Source of the DNA: Lunularia cruciata
Lineage: Eukaryota > Streptophyta > Marchantiopsida > Lunulariales > Lunulariaceae
DNA: 64,000 nt
Direction: 5' to 3'
Assembly: GCA_948567375.1 (NCBI GenBank)
Contig: OX419762.1
Coordinates: 58,075,034-58,139,033 of the forward strand
Shown piece by piece: positions 20,640-32,581 of the stretch. The notes beneath the pieces are model-generated. The model worked only from the letters and a program-made list of their open reading frames with translations. It did no database searches and had not been told where the DNA came from. The position numbers were made by a program, and so were the translations under genes. Position 1 is the stretch's first letter, and each line of letters starts with the position of its first letter.

Positions 20640-21800
20640 CGATTGGCACATGGCTCACAAGTGTCTGAGTGGTGATGCCTGTCAAGCATATCCTATGCTG
20701 CTCTGCCAAGCCAAGGTTCATAATCTAGGTCAAACAGTTCAAGTCCATAACCTAGCCAAACACCTCACGCCTGGATGCCTCTAACACTGCTAGAACAATG
20801 GTAATACCGGTGCAAAAACCCATCACCCGCTCTCTCTCATCGGCATTGGGCTCCACCAAGTACTGTAACTATGAGTCCCAAACAAGTCCAGGTCCTGCCT
20901 CTCAAAAAGCATGAGAGCCTGGAAAACTCATGAGTGTGGGAAATGCAGCTCTAGGTTGTTCCATTAGGTTCACCACTGCCATAGGTGACCTATCAGCCAC
21001 TACCATTGTCTGAGATTGATGCCCAACATCCAAGATATCATCAACAAGAATGTGGTCAAGTCGCTAAATCCCATCTTAAGCACGTTGTAGAACCTCTTTG
21101 GGTAAGAGGTTTGTCCACCAAAGGCAAAGATGATGAGCCCATGATCCCACTCTGGCTGCATCTAACAATACAGCAGGTCCCATCTAAGAATGGACCTGAT
21201 GTATACTCGCCACCACCATGGTACAAGAATCACCCATCAAAGGCATGTTCTTGAAAAGGTAAGCTGGAGAAATGGATTGATGAATTTGGAGATGTTGTAG
21301 TATTCATAACATCTCCCAAAACACACCACTATGAGGATCCTAAAGACCCAAACCGCAGCCCACACGTGTATGTCCCTGACATGGCAATCTAGAAATCACC
21401 AAGTGAATAGACCCATGTCTCTCTAAGTCATGCGCTCCCAATAAGGAAATGTTTGCTGGTAGGGCCTTTTGGTAACTTTTGACTGTTGACATCGGTAATA
21501 ATTCCGGATACCAATAGGCCAAGTGTGCCACATGATGTAGAGAGACTCGTCTAGCAGTCTCATCTTTGTCTACATACAAGTACCTCTATACTCGTATACC
21601 TGCTTGTAACACCACAACTAGTCCGGTGCTAATCCCACCAAACAACTCCAATAGACATATCCCTTCTATTGGATACTGCCAAACAATGAGTGTGGTATCC
21701 AGAGGTGTCAAAGCAATCAACTCTAGAGGCTCATCCTCACACTCATCTCTTGATGGTACGAAGGCTCCTCTCCAAGCATGTTGCACCAACTGATCTGCAT
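20640..21800 (-). pseudogene. Cytosine-5 DNA methyltransferase domain in Gypsy-1 pol
   Basis: C5 DNMTs transfer a methyl group from S-adenosylmethionine to cytosine. The minus frame shows motif I LLELFGGISTGL (about 21,620-21,655), then YVDKDETARR, motif IV LPCQGHTRVG with the catalytic Cys (CCATGTCAG at 21,376-21,384), a degraded motif VI (FKNMPLMGDS where ENV is expected, about 21,230-21,255), AHHLCLWWTNLLP in the motif VIII region, then SFPGSHAF, GPGLVWDS and motif X-like MDLNCLT (about 20,725-20,750). About ten in-frame stops occur between motif I and motif X, but no frameshift is needed. The frame continues into RT. Motif order is canonical. No BAH or chromodomain was seen. The copy is inactive, but the family identity is strong. 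Confidence 0.88.
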
Positions 21801-22279
21801 GCTACTGCAACGCCTCCTCGGAACTCCATAATGGAACATCCAAGGTGGATGGAACAATCCCACTTGTACTCCAAATCCGAGTGATCTCTTCTAGTATTAG
21901 AGTATCCTCTGCATGGGCGTTCCCCTCCAACAAATCACTAGGCCAAGTAATTGCACCATTGAAAGCTAAAATTGATGCTGCCATGGTCCTTGGACTGTAG
22001 TGAGCCAAGACTGCCACTACTGAAGCATATTGGTAGGCAATATACCCATCCCTCACCAGACTACCAACATGATCTATAGGAGGCTGTCTCCTCCCAATAG
22101 TCAATACTGAAACCCATAGGGTATAACACTACTTCCCCAACTAGCACATCATATGACTCAACTATTGTCGCAATAGCCTGAGCTCTCACCATTGAGCTAT
22201 CAGTCGGATACCCAGGCTAAACTTGGACAACAAGCTCCCCACGTGTGATGTACTATGTTGAACCACCACCTAGAGATGT

Positions 22280-22470
22280 CTAAATTTGAAATGAACACCT
22301 CTCCACATCGGTCTTTCGTAACTCTAGACCGACAATTGCAGCCTTCCCCAACATAAAGGGTTGCGCACCAAAGTCTAACAAGACTCTTTGTGGTGTATAG
22401 ACCTTCCTTGAAGGTACCACTAGACGGAAAATCTCCCTCTTGTTATCCAATAGGACAACACCAAGTGTGA
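22280..22470 (-). pseudogene. Aspartic protease remnant of Gypsy-1
   Basis: The frame RVLLDFGAQPFMLGKAAIVG holds the position of the retroviral-type D-S/T-G-A active site, with Phe at the second position. It lies between gag and the DNMT. Gypsy-2 has the equivalent as LLDSSAQPLMLG at about 50,330. The call rests on the motif and its place in the order. Confidence 0.6.
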
Positions 22471-22585
22471 ACCGTGCTCTCTCAAGGCTAGTCTAGCTGG
22501 CAACTCCTCTAGTCTAGCCACTGCTGCCTGCCATAAACCACTAATCGTTGAACGGATCCCATGCTCCTTGACCAAGTCAGCTCCA

Positions 22586-24518
22586 CTACCCAACCACCTC
22601 TGCTCTAGTAGTAAGAACCGCATCATCAGTACTCTCACAAAGCGTGGCACCCAACCGGAACATTGGAGCTGGGTCAACTCCCAATGTAAACATGTCATTG
22701 GCCAAAAACAAAGGATGCCATATAATCAGCTGAGCCGCCCCCAACATCATGCTAGACTCAGTCTGTGTAGTAGCAGGTGGCTGACTAGCAGGCAGTCCAT
22801 CATGCACTCCATCACCACCTACCACACTTGCACTGGGACATCTAGGAACCATGGATGTCATCTGCAATACCTCAAATAGCATGAAAGACTTGGGAAGTCT
22901 GACCTGTCTCCCAACCTCTCCTCTTTGTGGGTTTAGCTCCACTGATGCTCCTCTAGGCTCTGGAGCACGCACTGCACTCCTAGTTACTGCTGCAAATGCA
23001 TCCACCTGTGCTGCTCTGCACATGAAGTCCAAAGCATCTCTATCACCAGCATATGAGGTGGAAGCCTTAGCACCCAAATCTGATCTCCTCTGAGCAATAG
23101 CCATACTAGCCAATCTTTGCTCCAACTGCTCAGTCCAAGTAGCCATAGTTGTATCAGAAGTAAGGGCAGGTATTGCACCCCTACTAGGTGTAGATCCTCT
23201 ACCACCTTGTCCTCTATGAATTGGAACTCCTCTACTACTTGCCATAGCATCCCTACCACTCCGTAACTCCGGGTGTAGGTCAAAACACAAGTCACTAGTG
23301 TGACCAAATATGTGGCAATGCTCACACTGCCTCTTTGTTGGCTATGATGCACCAGAGGTATCAGGTCTGCTGCCCTGAGTACACTCTCTCCTATGGTGAG
23401 GTCCACCACAAGTCCAACAAGCAACACCACCACTCATTGGCTATTGTTGACCCAAAAATGAAGGTAGGGATCTAACTACAATAGGCCCCCTACTTGCTCT
23501 ATAGGATCTAGGATGTCCACCCTGTTCTCAAAAACCAACTGGGCGTGGTGCACTTTGCTACACTCTAAAAGAAGTCACAGCCGTGGATGAGGTCTCCTTA
23601 CCAAATCCAGATGTCACCACCCTCTCCTCTACCATGTTGAGCTCAATACGCTCAGCCAAACCAAAGACCACTGCCAAAGTCGGCAAAGTAGCTTGTAACA
23701 ACGTAGCATCACAAACTCTACATTGCAACTCCTTGTCCAATATCCCATACCAAAACTGGACTGCTTGGGCCTCAGTAACTCCATGAATGAAACTGATCAG
23801 CCGTCTCATGCGAGTGTATGCCTTGTGTATGCTCTCTCCACCCTTCTGCTAGAACTCTTGCAAGCTCCTCAACTTGTCAGTCCACGCTCCTTGGTAGTTT
23901 TACCTCTACCATGGGGTTAAACCCCAATACCACACCACCTCTTGCAGTGGTACCTCCACTTGTAGTAGCACTATCTCCAACTAGTGCACTTCCACTAGCT
24001 CCACCAACACTACTCAATCTAGAACTTGTAGGTATAGCCGATCTACTCTTGGCCACTGAACCTAAAGTGATAGAGACATAGTTCGGAGACCAAAATTTTC
24101 TCCATAACTTGATCTCCTCCAAATGAGCTCTCCTGAACTCATGGTAGTCATCTATCGGTGGACCCTCCAAATGTTGAAACAACCCCTTCCATGCCATGAA
24201 GGGTGTAAACAAAGTAGGGTTCCGCATCTGTTGCAAATCACACCAACTATCAAACTCCTAGATGAAGTCATCCAACTCTATGGTACCCATTGTATCAGAG
24301 TAACGCTTAGGGCCTTTGGAGGCCCCATAAATCTCATCCATGTCCCATAACAATGGTGCAGACACACCAAGTGCACTCTCAACCAAATCAGCTCCTATAT
24401 CAAACTCCAACTCCCTCACTGGGACCTGAGATACAGGCTGATATTGAGTGCCACTCCGAGTAAACCCACGACGTATTGTAGTGCTATCTCCTCTAGAATC
24501 CCCAAAATACTCCATCAT
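22586..24518 (-). pseudogene. Gag of Gypsy-1 with two zinc knuckles
   Basis: Gag packages the element RNA. The likely start is the ATG at 24,518 (MMEYFGDSRGDS); the open frame extends further upstream without a family resemblance. A capsid-like part reads FTPFMAWKGLFQHLEGPP, and later VTEAQAVQFWYGILDKELQ. Two knuckles follow near 23,300-23,430: CWTCGG...HRREC and a perfect C-x2-C-x4-H-x4-C in CEHCHIFGHTSDLC. The C-terminal part is long and low in recognisable motifs. Stops and at least one shift break the frame. Confidence 0.75.
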
Positions 24519-25830
24519 GACACAATAATCGCAACCACAACCGCAAACTGCAACAACAAACTGGAACCGCAAACTACAACTGCAAGTACCCCACCAAGTG
24601 CCAACACCACCAAGTACAAACACCACCGAGTGCCGACACCAACTAAGTACCACCCACTAATGTAACTCTTATCGAGATAACTACACTAGGAGAAAGTGCA
24701 ACCTATAACCTGCCATCACAACATGCACTCTCACGGTCCGTAGGTCATCACTTCCTGCCTCACCGGAGAGAAACAAAGGTAGTCTGACTGGTCATCACTC
24801 CAGCCTCACTATTGAGAGCACACTAGAGCACCAATGCTCAAAAGCCAAGGCACCTCACACAAACGTGGTACACAAACAGGAAGCAAAGAATGGAGGGGGT
24901 CCAATCACAAGAAATCTAAACAAAAGCTTTCCATCTCATAACACAACACGGGATTGACTCTACCACCATTTGGCATTTGACACAAGAGAAGTTTGTATCT
25001 AAGTCCTAAGCTACCAAGATCACCAAGAATGTGATCAAACTGCCTCTCCTAGCCAAAGCTACAAGTGTATAGATAACAGTGGTGCAGTCACTAGGACAAC
25101 AAGTGAGGGTGGACCAGTTGGTTAGGGCACCAGTCTAGGAACAAGAGATCTAAGGGTCAAACATTGTTGCGCACAATCTAGCAAGATGGGCAGATTTTTC
25201 CAACCAATGACCAAGATCTACTCTAAACTAGCTAGCCTCACACCAACAAGCTGGCTTGTTGGCCTTTCTAGGCCTTTGTAGCCTCTCATAGCCCTATGCC
25301 TCAAAATGCCAAAATTCAGCCAAATGAGGCCTTTCTTCTTGCCACTTCAAACCTCCTCTAAACTTGCGAAACTCCTCCAAACTAGCAAAACTCCTCCAAA
25401 TCTGGCCAAAATTTGACATAAAATCTGACGTAAACCCTAAAGTTGGCTGTCTGCCAAATCCCCCGTTAACTTTCCACTTGAGCCAAATTGAAAACACAAG
25501 TTTCTCCAAATCACAAATTTATGAGAATAACTTCCCAACTCCACCTTTAATTTGACTTTTTGAGCCCAACTTGCAACAAATTTGTCTTGCCTTCACCTCA
25601 TGAACAAAATCACAACCGCTGCTCAAAATTTGCTCCTTTTGTGCTAAAAAATTGGCCAGCGCTTCCGCATACCGTCTACCTTACTGCCAAATCTGCATCA
25701 ATTGAACAAACTTCTGCACACTAGGGAAAAATTGAACTTGAATCGAGCTACAAACGATCCACCGAGCTTGGAGATACCACCAACACTCAAAGTTCTTGCA
25801 CCCAATTTCCCCTTGACTTCACTTCTCTAA
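24519..25830 (-). other. Untranslated leader of Gypsy-1
   Basis: About 1.3 kb lies between the 5' LTR and gag with no coding signal. It matches 35,320-36,509 and 53,704-54,276 plus 59,916-60,685 in the other copies. I do not see a clear tRNA primer-binding site next to the LTR end. Confidence 0.65.
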
Positions 25831-26282
25831 TGTAATCAGATTGTTTACCACTCTCAACTCAACTCAACTCAAATCAATACTTGATCTATCACTCTATAAA
25901 CTGCCAACAATTGGGCACTGATTACAGTCAAGCCACACCCACTCCAACATAGAGAATCCAGGTGATGCTTGTCGGCCTCTATCCACTATAGCTAGGAACT
26001 CAAAGGCTCAACATCAAAGAAGTGAGCTCTCTAGAGCTGCACTTTGAAAGTATACCCTCTAGACTTGAGCTAGGTCTAAAACCCTAACGGTCTTGCTGAC
26101 GGCACACTCGACGGTGCAAACGGTGCAAAGTGACGGTGAGCCCCACCGTGAAGTCAATACCTTGAACACCAAATCTGACCGTCGGAAAGTAATCTCTAAG
26201 AAACTATTGAAATAACTCTAACTACTATCATTGGAACTCTAGTGTCCGAGCAACTAGATGCGACACTACAAATGGCGTGACA
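25831..26282 (-). repeat. Gypsy-1 5' LTR
   Basis: On the plus strand it runs from TGTAATCAGATTG to AATGGCGTGACA, so the minus strand reads TGTCACGCC...TTACA with TG...CA ends. It matches 15,821-16,252, 36,510-36,961 and 60,686-61,132. Confidence 0.85.
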
Positions 26283-26526
26283 AAGGAAAGGAGGGAGAAC
26301 AAAGGAAGGGAAGGTCAATCAATCAAGCATAGCTATGACCTTCCTATACTATTTTGTGTTCTTACCTTCTTTCTAGATCATACTCAGACTGGATGGAGTG
26401 ATGGTAATCTAACACCAATGGAATACATTGTGGACCAAACTTGAGTTTATCTGTGCAGTTGGTGAACATACATTCTAACATGGTATCAAGTATACATTGG
26501 TAGCGGGAGAAAAGAGTGACACATCC
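26283..26526. other. Spacer, possible LTR tail with primer site
   Basis: The stretch ATTCTAACATGGTATCAAG near 26,471-26,489 looks like an LTR end (..AACA) followed by an initiator-Met-type primer site (TGGTATCA). No partner LTR is visible, so this is a weak remnant call. Confidence 0.3.
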
Positions 26527-26914
26527 TCTTGACGTACATTTTAGATGGTAGTATACTTGAGATTGATATAGCAAACACCTATACTACATTTTTTAGGGAT
26601 TGTATATAGCATCTAACACCCTGCAATAGTGTTAGGATCCAAGTATTTAGGTCTTATCTTTGAGAGAGTATGAGATGCTAGCAACATAGTCGAGAAGCTT
26701 GAACAACAATCTGGAGAAGCAAAGCTAGGCAACAAGACCAAGTTTTTCATTAGCTTAAAACTTGCATGCTAGCTTATAGATATTCCATTTCTCAAATAAT
26801 ATTACTAGATTTACAATAAGAGTATACCTTATAGATATTCCATTTCTCACATCATTAGATTGGATTTGCAATAAGAGTAAATTAGTGAAAGTGCTTTTGT
26901 GTTAGTTTTCAACA
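26527..26914 (+). repeat. Copia 5' LTR
   Basis: It aligns with the LTR at 62,027-62,438: AAGTATTTAGGTCTTA, then AGAAGCTTGAACA and ATTCCATTTCTCA in the same order. Its end GTTTTCAACA matches the TTTCAACA end of the other. The two are strongly diverged, and the start is damaged (TCTTGACGTAC for TGTTGAAAGTAC). Confidence 0.75.
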
Positions 26915-27301
26915 CATTATGGGCCCATGGTTCCATGCAAGTCAAGAATAATAGAAGATTATTCTTGTTGTAGGATTTCAGAGAGACTAGAAAAGGTCTT
27001 CCAGATCTAAGAGTAGATTACAACACAATAGGAACAAGGAGCAATGTGAAAGATGTAACATACATTAGTTGACTCAATGATGAGGAGAATTTCTTGATTT
27101 AGAAATTCTAGAATGATGATTATATTCAAGTCAAAGAGACTTACAAGGATCATTAATGGGATAGAGACTATAAAACAAGCTATAGCAAATGGAAGAGAGT
27201 CAGATTGGCATAGCAAGAATGATGATGTAGAAATGTACATTTGTGCAACCCTAGAAGAGAAGTATTTATAGAGACTGATCAATTGTAGAACCGCAAACTA
27301 G

Positions 27302-27565
27302 ATGTGGAGTAGATTGACTTTGTTACATAAGCAATGTGCTTCACAGAACAAGCATGTTCACCAAAAAATATTCTTTCAATTACATGTGAAACTAAGAGAA
27401 GAAATAGCAAGTTTTATTAGTCAAGTAGAAACTCTTGCTAGTCAATTTAGTAACCTTGGTGTTAGAATAGATGATTCCTCAATCATCACCAAGATTATTT
27501 GTATTTTATTACAAGCTTATTGCCATATAATAGCCACATGGGATAATGTATCTAAGGAGCAATAA
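27302..27565 (+). pseudogene. Copia gag fragment
   Basis: The frame contains KLREEIASFISQVETLASQ and LGVRIDDSSIITKIICIL, matching the pattern of the copia gag (UBN2/DUF4219-type) region, where a helical stretch is followed by G..IDD......L..LP. A knuckle-like remnant may lie near 27,870. Stops surround the frame. Confidence 0.6.
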
Positions 27566-28249
27566 ACCATTGAGAGACTCACTACAGGATTGCTCAAGGA
27601 AGTAACCTTGAACAAATGTGTACAAGAGAAGAAAGAGAGTTTTAAGGGAGAGAGCCTTTCTTGATACTTATAGAAGAAGCATTAGAAGTAGTAACAAAAA
27701 TTAGACTCAAAAGAAGACCAACTTTTCTAGACTAAAGAAAAGAACAAGCTACAACAAATGTAGAAATAGAGGCATTAGAGAAGAGAATGTAGAGGTGAGC
27801 AGAACCTTCTAAGAAGAAGGCCTCACAATACTACTAATCCTAGAAGTCAAACCAATGCTCTAAAGACATAAAGTACTGCATTAATTGCTAGTTCTAGCAT
27901 TGCCACAAGTAGCAATCATTTAGACAATGATGGTTGTTGGAGTGTGAGACATCCCAATTTCTCATAAGCATGGTGCAAGAAGACAAGAGTGAATCATTAG
28001 AGGAGTTCTATACATTCCAGAGGTGAAGTACAACATGTTCAGTATTGGTCAAGCAAAAGACAAGGCATTTAAACCATCTACACCAAAGAGAGCTGCTACA
28101 TGGAGAAAGATGGAGCAATGGTGATGAAGGGTATCCAAAATTCAGAAATTTATAAAATTCAGTTCAAAATGACCAAGATAGGTGCAGTTCCCAAGCAACC
28201 TCTATTGTTGCAAGAGATGGAGAAAATGAGAAGCTAGAAAAGCAAAAAC

Positions 28250-28560
28250 AATATCAAAAGTTAGATATTGCACTTTTTTACCAAAGAATTGGTCATCTCA
28301 ATCTTACTTACTTTAGGAAGATGGAGAAAGAAGGACTAATAGAGGATCTTTATTTGAAACCAAAAGAGCATGGTAGTCAAAAGTATTTCTACTATGATTG
28401 ATGCGCTCTAGGAAAGCAACATAGATTACCCTTTGTAGAATCCAACAACAGCATAAGCAAGTATAACGTTGGAGAGTTCTTTCATAATGATATTTGTGGT
28501 ACTCCGAGTAAGAGCTCAATAAGAAGATGAGGATATTACCTCCTTTTCAGATTTGCATCA
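28250..28560 (+). pseudogene. Copia GAG-pre-integrase and integrase start
   Basis: The frame shows FYQRIGHLNLTYFRKMEKEG, then CALGKQHRLPF and NVGEFFHNDICGTPS, the typical copia GAG-pre-integrase zinc region followed by the first integrase Asp (usually D.CGP). One stop interrupts it at about 28,398. Confidence 0.7.
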
Positions 28561-29186
28561 GAATTTGAGATAGATTTCAACAATTATAGAGAGTGATCAC
28601 ATTGGCTGGTAATATTGGTTATTATAAGTATGTGAATAATTGAAATTGAAGACATCTATATTGTTAAAAAGAGGAAAATGAAATGATTAACTTGAAAGAA
28701 TCCCTAAGTCGGGATTATAATTATTTTTTGAAGAGCACACATCGAGAGGATTGAAGGCTTTGCTAATGGACACTATTTAGCGCTTATCTTTTAACCGCTC
28801 TTAACTAGCGCTAACATAACAGATCTTGCAGTAAGAAGACAGTTACAAGACTCTACCAGAGATATGTTAACATGCTTGACTAATGGTCACATTAGGTATG
28901 TACAAATGAGATCATTGTCATGCTAGTCTAACATGTAATACTCACATTAGGTATGTACAAATGAGATCACTGTCATGCTAGTCTAACATACGGGAATCTT
29001 ACTAGGTGTTAGTCCTCTTCACTTCATTGGCTCTTATGCTTCGTACTCTATATTAGTGCGCGACCAAACTAGAGCTACATGCAGTTACCAGATTAAAATA
29101 ACCGTATTGGAACACCAGAATTGATGAATATCTGACGATGAAAGAGAGAACTACATGTAGAGCTTTGAAGCTAAACTATACAAGCT
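28561..29186. other. Spacer between copia remnant and P450, with a tandem duplication
   Basis: No gene is recognised. Two direct copies of a 55-bp unit lie at 28,887-28,941 and 28,942-28,989 (TCACATTAGGTATGTACAAA then ATGAGATCA.TGTCATGCTAG), differing at one base over the first 48 bases. This lies just beyond the 3' end of the P450. Confidence 0.6.
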
Positions 29187-31761
29187 TTAGGGACGTTGGT
29201 GCAGCAACTTGATGTTATAGAGTTCTTTTGGCAATCGATGAGTGACAGCAAGTCGTAGCGGGGTATCCAAGGAACTTGACTGCCCAAATATCTCAGTGAC
29301 GTCTACATCTTCTGGTTTCATCCCCGGGGGAAGATGGAACTCAAGAGAGTGGACAAACTGCGCTAGAGTATACTCTACCATCTGCTTGCCAATGTTCATG
29401 CCTAACACATTCTTCTACCTGATCCAAAGGGCAAGAGCCCGAAGTCTTGGCCTTCAGTGTCTATAGGGGATTCCAGAAACCTGCTTGGATCAAAACGCAA
29501 TGGATCTTCGTAGAGCGCTGGATCCCGTTGGATTGAGTGTATATTCACAAACACCTGAGTGTTTTTTGGGATGTCATATCCAGCAACTTTTGCGTCCTTG
29601 ATGGGTACATGAGCTACCAGCAGCGGCGCTGCGGGATGGTACCGGAAGGTTTCATTGACTAATGCCCTCAGGTACTTGAGGTCAGGAATATCCGATTCAT
29701 CCAATAGCCTTTGCTTACCAACAACAGCATCCAATTCGGAGACAAGCTCCTGCATGATATCTGGATTCTTTATCGTCTCGGCAAGAGCAAACAGCACAGT
29801 GCTCACAACTGTCTCGATCCCAGCGATAAGCATATCCTGTCATATAAGCAAATAGGAGCTGTCAAACTTCACTTCAATGTTGAAACTCTTTAATTATTCG
29901 GTTTATACGGCAGCTTGCCAGTGACTCTATTCTAGGTATTCTAGAAAGATCATGTGACCGAGAAACATGGATTAAATTGGATTTGAATCCACAAAGCAAC
30001 ATAACTACTGCAGATCAATCAGATGAAACATGAGGCTGTTCAATGGGAAAATAAGAAGACTATTTTTCATAAGGGTACTGCGATGTAACGTTCAATTCTT
30101 ACCAGCAGCATGGCTTTGATATCCACATCATTTATAGTAGGTTCATCTGTGCTCTCTTGCATCGACAACAACACACTTAAAAAGTCTGAACTGTCGCCAT
30201 CAGGATTCTTGGCACGTTGGTTGCGGCGGTTCTTCATAATTCTGCGTAAGAAGTCGTCAAACTGTTTGTGGCGTTTTCCAAAAAGGCTTCGGCCCCACCA
30301 ACATCCAACCACCTCAAGGATGGGAAGATTTCACCCGGTACGTTAATCCTCCTGCTGGTTACACTTCTCACTAGAAGCGGAAAGGTCTCAGCATCAGATG
30401 CAGCGAACGAAGAGCCTTCGTAATATCCCGTCCAAACAGGAGTCGGCAAGTGTGGTGAAAGGTCACCTCACTCATAGCCAAATACATATCTTCAAGTTTC
30501 TCACCCTGAGATCTTCCCAGCAGGCCGTTTATCGCTCTCATCGTCGCTTCTCTCCTTATGACCTGCAATATCAGATGAATTTGCGACCAGTGCTTATGTG
30601 CTGGAAACAACCCACAGGATAGCAGTGCCTTAAACCTGTGAACCCAATCCCCGAAGTTGAAAAGTTGCGAGAGTTTATTCGCTGGTTCAAACAACGCTAT
30701 TTTTCAGACTTACATCCTAGTCGTTAGCTGGAGCGAATCCTTCAGTGGCTACAGATCTCGAATGGAATTCGAAGCGAAATAATGACTGTGTGGTACACAG
30801 GAGGAGATAAGACACAATAAAACTTGTGTCACTGGATTTCATGAGCATGCCCCAATATAAGTATCCTTCCATAGCGTGTGATCCTCTGCCACACTGTTTC
30901 CTCAGCAGAACTACTCCCGATTGATCGTCCATGGCAAGGGCATGTGGAATAATATTCCAACTGGAATAATATTTTCATATCATGAGACTACTATTGAAAA
31001 TCCTACTGCAGGCCAATGTCAATATATGGCTACAGACGAGAACCCGGAGCCATTCAGTCTAAATGTTCCTTCAAACAGACTTCGAATTTAAAATCGTCAA
31101 TTGTGCTCGGGTTGCAAGGATTCGTTTGAGCAAGCCAGAATCATCATAAGAGAAGAAACAACACGGTGCAGATTCTGAAGTTATCCAGGTGCCATGACTT
31201 GAGATGGTATCTCTTTCCATAATAGCATCAGGAATCCAATTCGAAGTCCGATTCCGGTGTGGCAAGTCAAGAGATAGGTAAATTTACCTTGGATTGTGCA
31301 ACGCGCTTGGGTCCCGATAACTCTGAGGAGCAGATCTTTTCCAATAAACGCCAGTGATGAGTTAGTGGTCCCATAATGACATCATTTTTATACAAAAGGA
31401 GTTCGGCTAAAACCGACGGGTTAACCCGAGATGCAAACACTGCATCTTGAGTCTTGAGGACCTCTTTCGCCATATCAGCGGAACTTACAATGACGACTCG
31501 AATGGAACCCAGTTTCAGAGAGAAAATCTGCCGGTGGACCTGGGCGAGATCGTGAAGAGTCTGGTGAGGCCGTTTGCCAGCCATCAAAAGGAGATTCCCA
31601 ATTCCAGGCCATCCAGCAGGTCCAGGTGGGTAGTTGTATCCACTCTTGAACACAAGCTTCTTGACGAGCAAGACGATCGACATCGCCACTGCCAAAGAAA
31701 GTGCCACACTTGCAATTGTCACGACACCGCTCTCCAGCAAATCCAGAGAAGCGAGCTCCAT
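29187..31761 (-). pseudogene. Cytochrome P450, A-type (CYP71 clan), three exons, three apparent frameshifts
   Basis: P450s are ER-anchored haem monooxygenases of specialised and hormone metabolism. Exons (minus strand) are 31,761-31,288, 30,562-30,103 and 29,836-29,187, joined by GT-AG introns, all phase 0. The N-terminus has a membrane anchor (ALSLAVAMSIVLLVKKLV) and the PPGPAGWPGIGN hinge. Exon 3 opens with the I-helix (DMLIAGIETV), then ETFRYHP (ExxR), DPSRFLES and the haem loop FGSGRRMC. Three single-base losses break the frame: near 30,432, near 30,270 in exon 2, and directly after the haem Cys near 29,405. With these allowed for, the length would be about 528 residues, normal for the family. 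All three sit in short runs of one base, so consensus error is an alternative to decay. The substrate cannot be predicted. Confidence 0.88.
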
Positions 31762-31814
31762 CTTCGACCACCAAACTTCCACTGACTCAGAAACCAGAAT
31801 GTGTAAGTGAGTTT

Positions 31815-32190
31815 GTCCTCGATGCCTTTTGTTCGCGCTTATCTTCCTCTCCTGAATGAAACGTAGCAAGCCGGTAAACTATTGAACTATTAAACATATG
31901 TAAGGGTAAAAAGGCGATCTCATAGAATCCCATCCTTCATGTGGAAGAACCCAACCGTACAAGGGAGGGACAAAAGAGAGAGACGTAAAATGAGGTTAGC
32001 GCCAATAGCATGGATATAAATATTTGCACTATCGCACCTCAGATATCAGAGCCCTGCAAATCGTCAGGTCTACACACGTGAGTTCGATCTCGATGCCTTT
32101 TATTCCCGCTTATCTTCCTCTACTGAATTAAACGTGGGGAGCCAATATACTATTGAACACGTGCATCGGGGGTGGAGTAAAAGGGACCTG
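31815..32190. repeat. Direct repeat upstream of the P450
   Basis: The block TCGATGCCTTTTGTTCGCGC, TTATCTTCCTCT.CTGAAT and TATTGAAC recurs at about 31,818-31,915 and 32,093-32,190, roughly 275 bp apart. It lies in the likely promoter and 5' UTR of the P450, so it could duplicate regulatory sites. Confidence 0.6.
31895..32060 (+). repeat. Dispersed short repeat, diverged copy
   Basis: It shows GGAAGAACCCAACCGTACAAG, AGAGAGACGTAAAATGAGG and a tail with AGGTCTACAC, in the same order as the 11,277 copy. It lies inside the P450 upstream duplication. Confidence 0.45.
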
Positions 32191-32581
32191 TTGCACAGAA
32201 ATTGAGAATCTTCAAGCTTCCCACCGACAACTTGATCGCTTCTAAACTCATACTGTAGTACTGGAAGCTAAGCTTCTGCTTCAAAATTGGATTACTTGAA
32301 ATTTCTGACGGTCAAATTTCTGTGTCGTCCTATGCTTAGGACCGATAATGGATTCCTGTACATCGTGTCCTCTTAAGCAGTGCCACCGTTATATCTCATG
32401 TCTAAATCATTTTTACGGTGAAAAGCACACTATGAATTTGCATGATCTTGAACTATTCTATACCTCTTGTCCTATGTACCGCATATATTCAAATCTCCAC
32501 TCTCAAACAGCCTGCCAACCATGAACCAACCCGGCTGGCAGAAGTCCTGTTTAATTTCCAACTTCTTGTCATCGTCGCCAA
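32191..32581. other. Spacer, nothing recognised
   Basis: AT-rich DNA between the P450 upstream duplication and the partial P450 copy. No coding or repeat signal was seen. Confidence 0.5.

Larger units (their letters stand above)
15821..26282 (-). mobile_element. Gypsy-1: Ty3/gypsy element with DNMT and PHD domains
   Basis: On the minus strand the order is 5' LTR (26,282-25,831), leader, gag with zinc knuckles, protease, a cytosine-5 DNA methyltransferase, RT, RNase H, integrase, PHD finger and 3' LTR (16,252-15,821). Each domain is listed separately. A family-A solo LTR sits between the integrase and PHD parts. The coding frame is riddled with stops but has few shifts: from DNMT motif I to the RT it can be read in one frame. 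A second copy lies at 37,262-61,132. The DNMT order is canonical (I, IV, VI, VIII, X), which argues against the permuted plant DRM type. No chromodomain is seen; the PHD finger takes that C-terminal position. Confidence 0.85.
26527..28560 (+). mobile_element. Copia element, 5' part only
   Basis: A 5' LTR (26,527-26,914) is followed by a gag-like frame and then by GAG-pre-integrase and the start of the integrase, after which recognisable copia sequence stops at about 28,560. RT, RNase H and 3' LTR are absent here. A copia 3' end of the same LTR family lies at 61,133-62,438 in the same orientation. Coding parts are heavily decayed. Confidence 0.7.
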
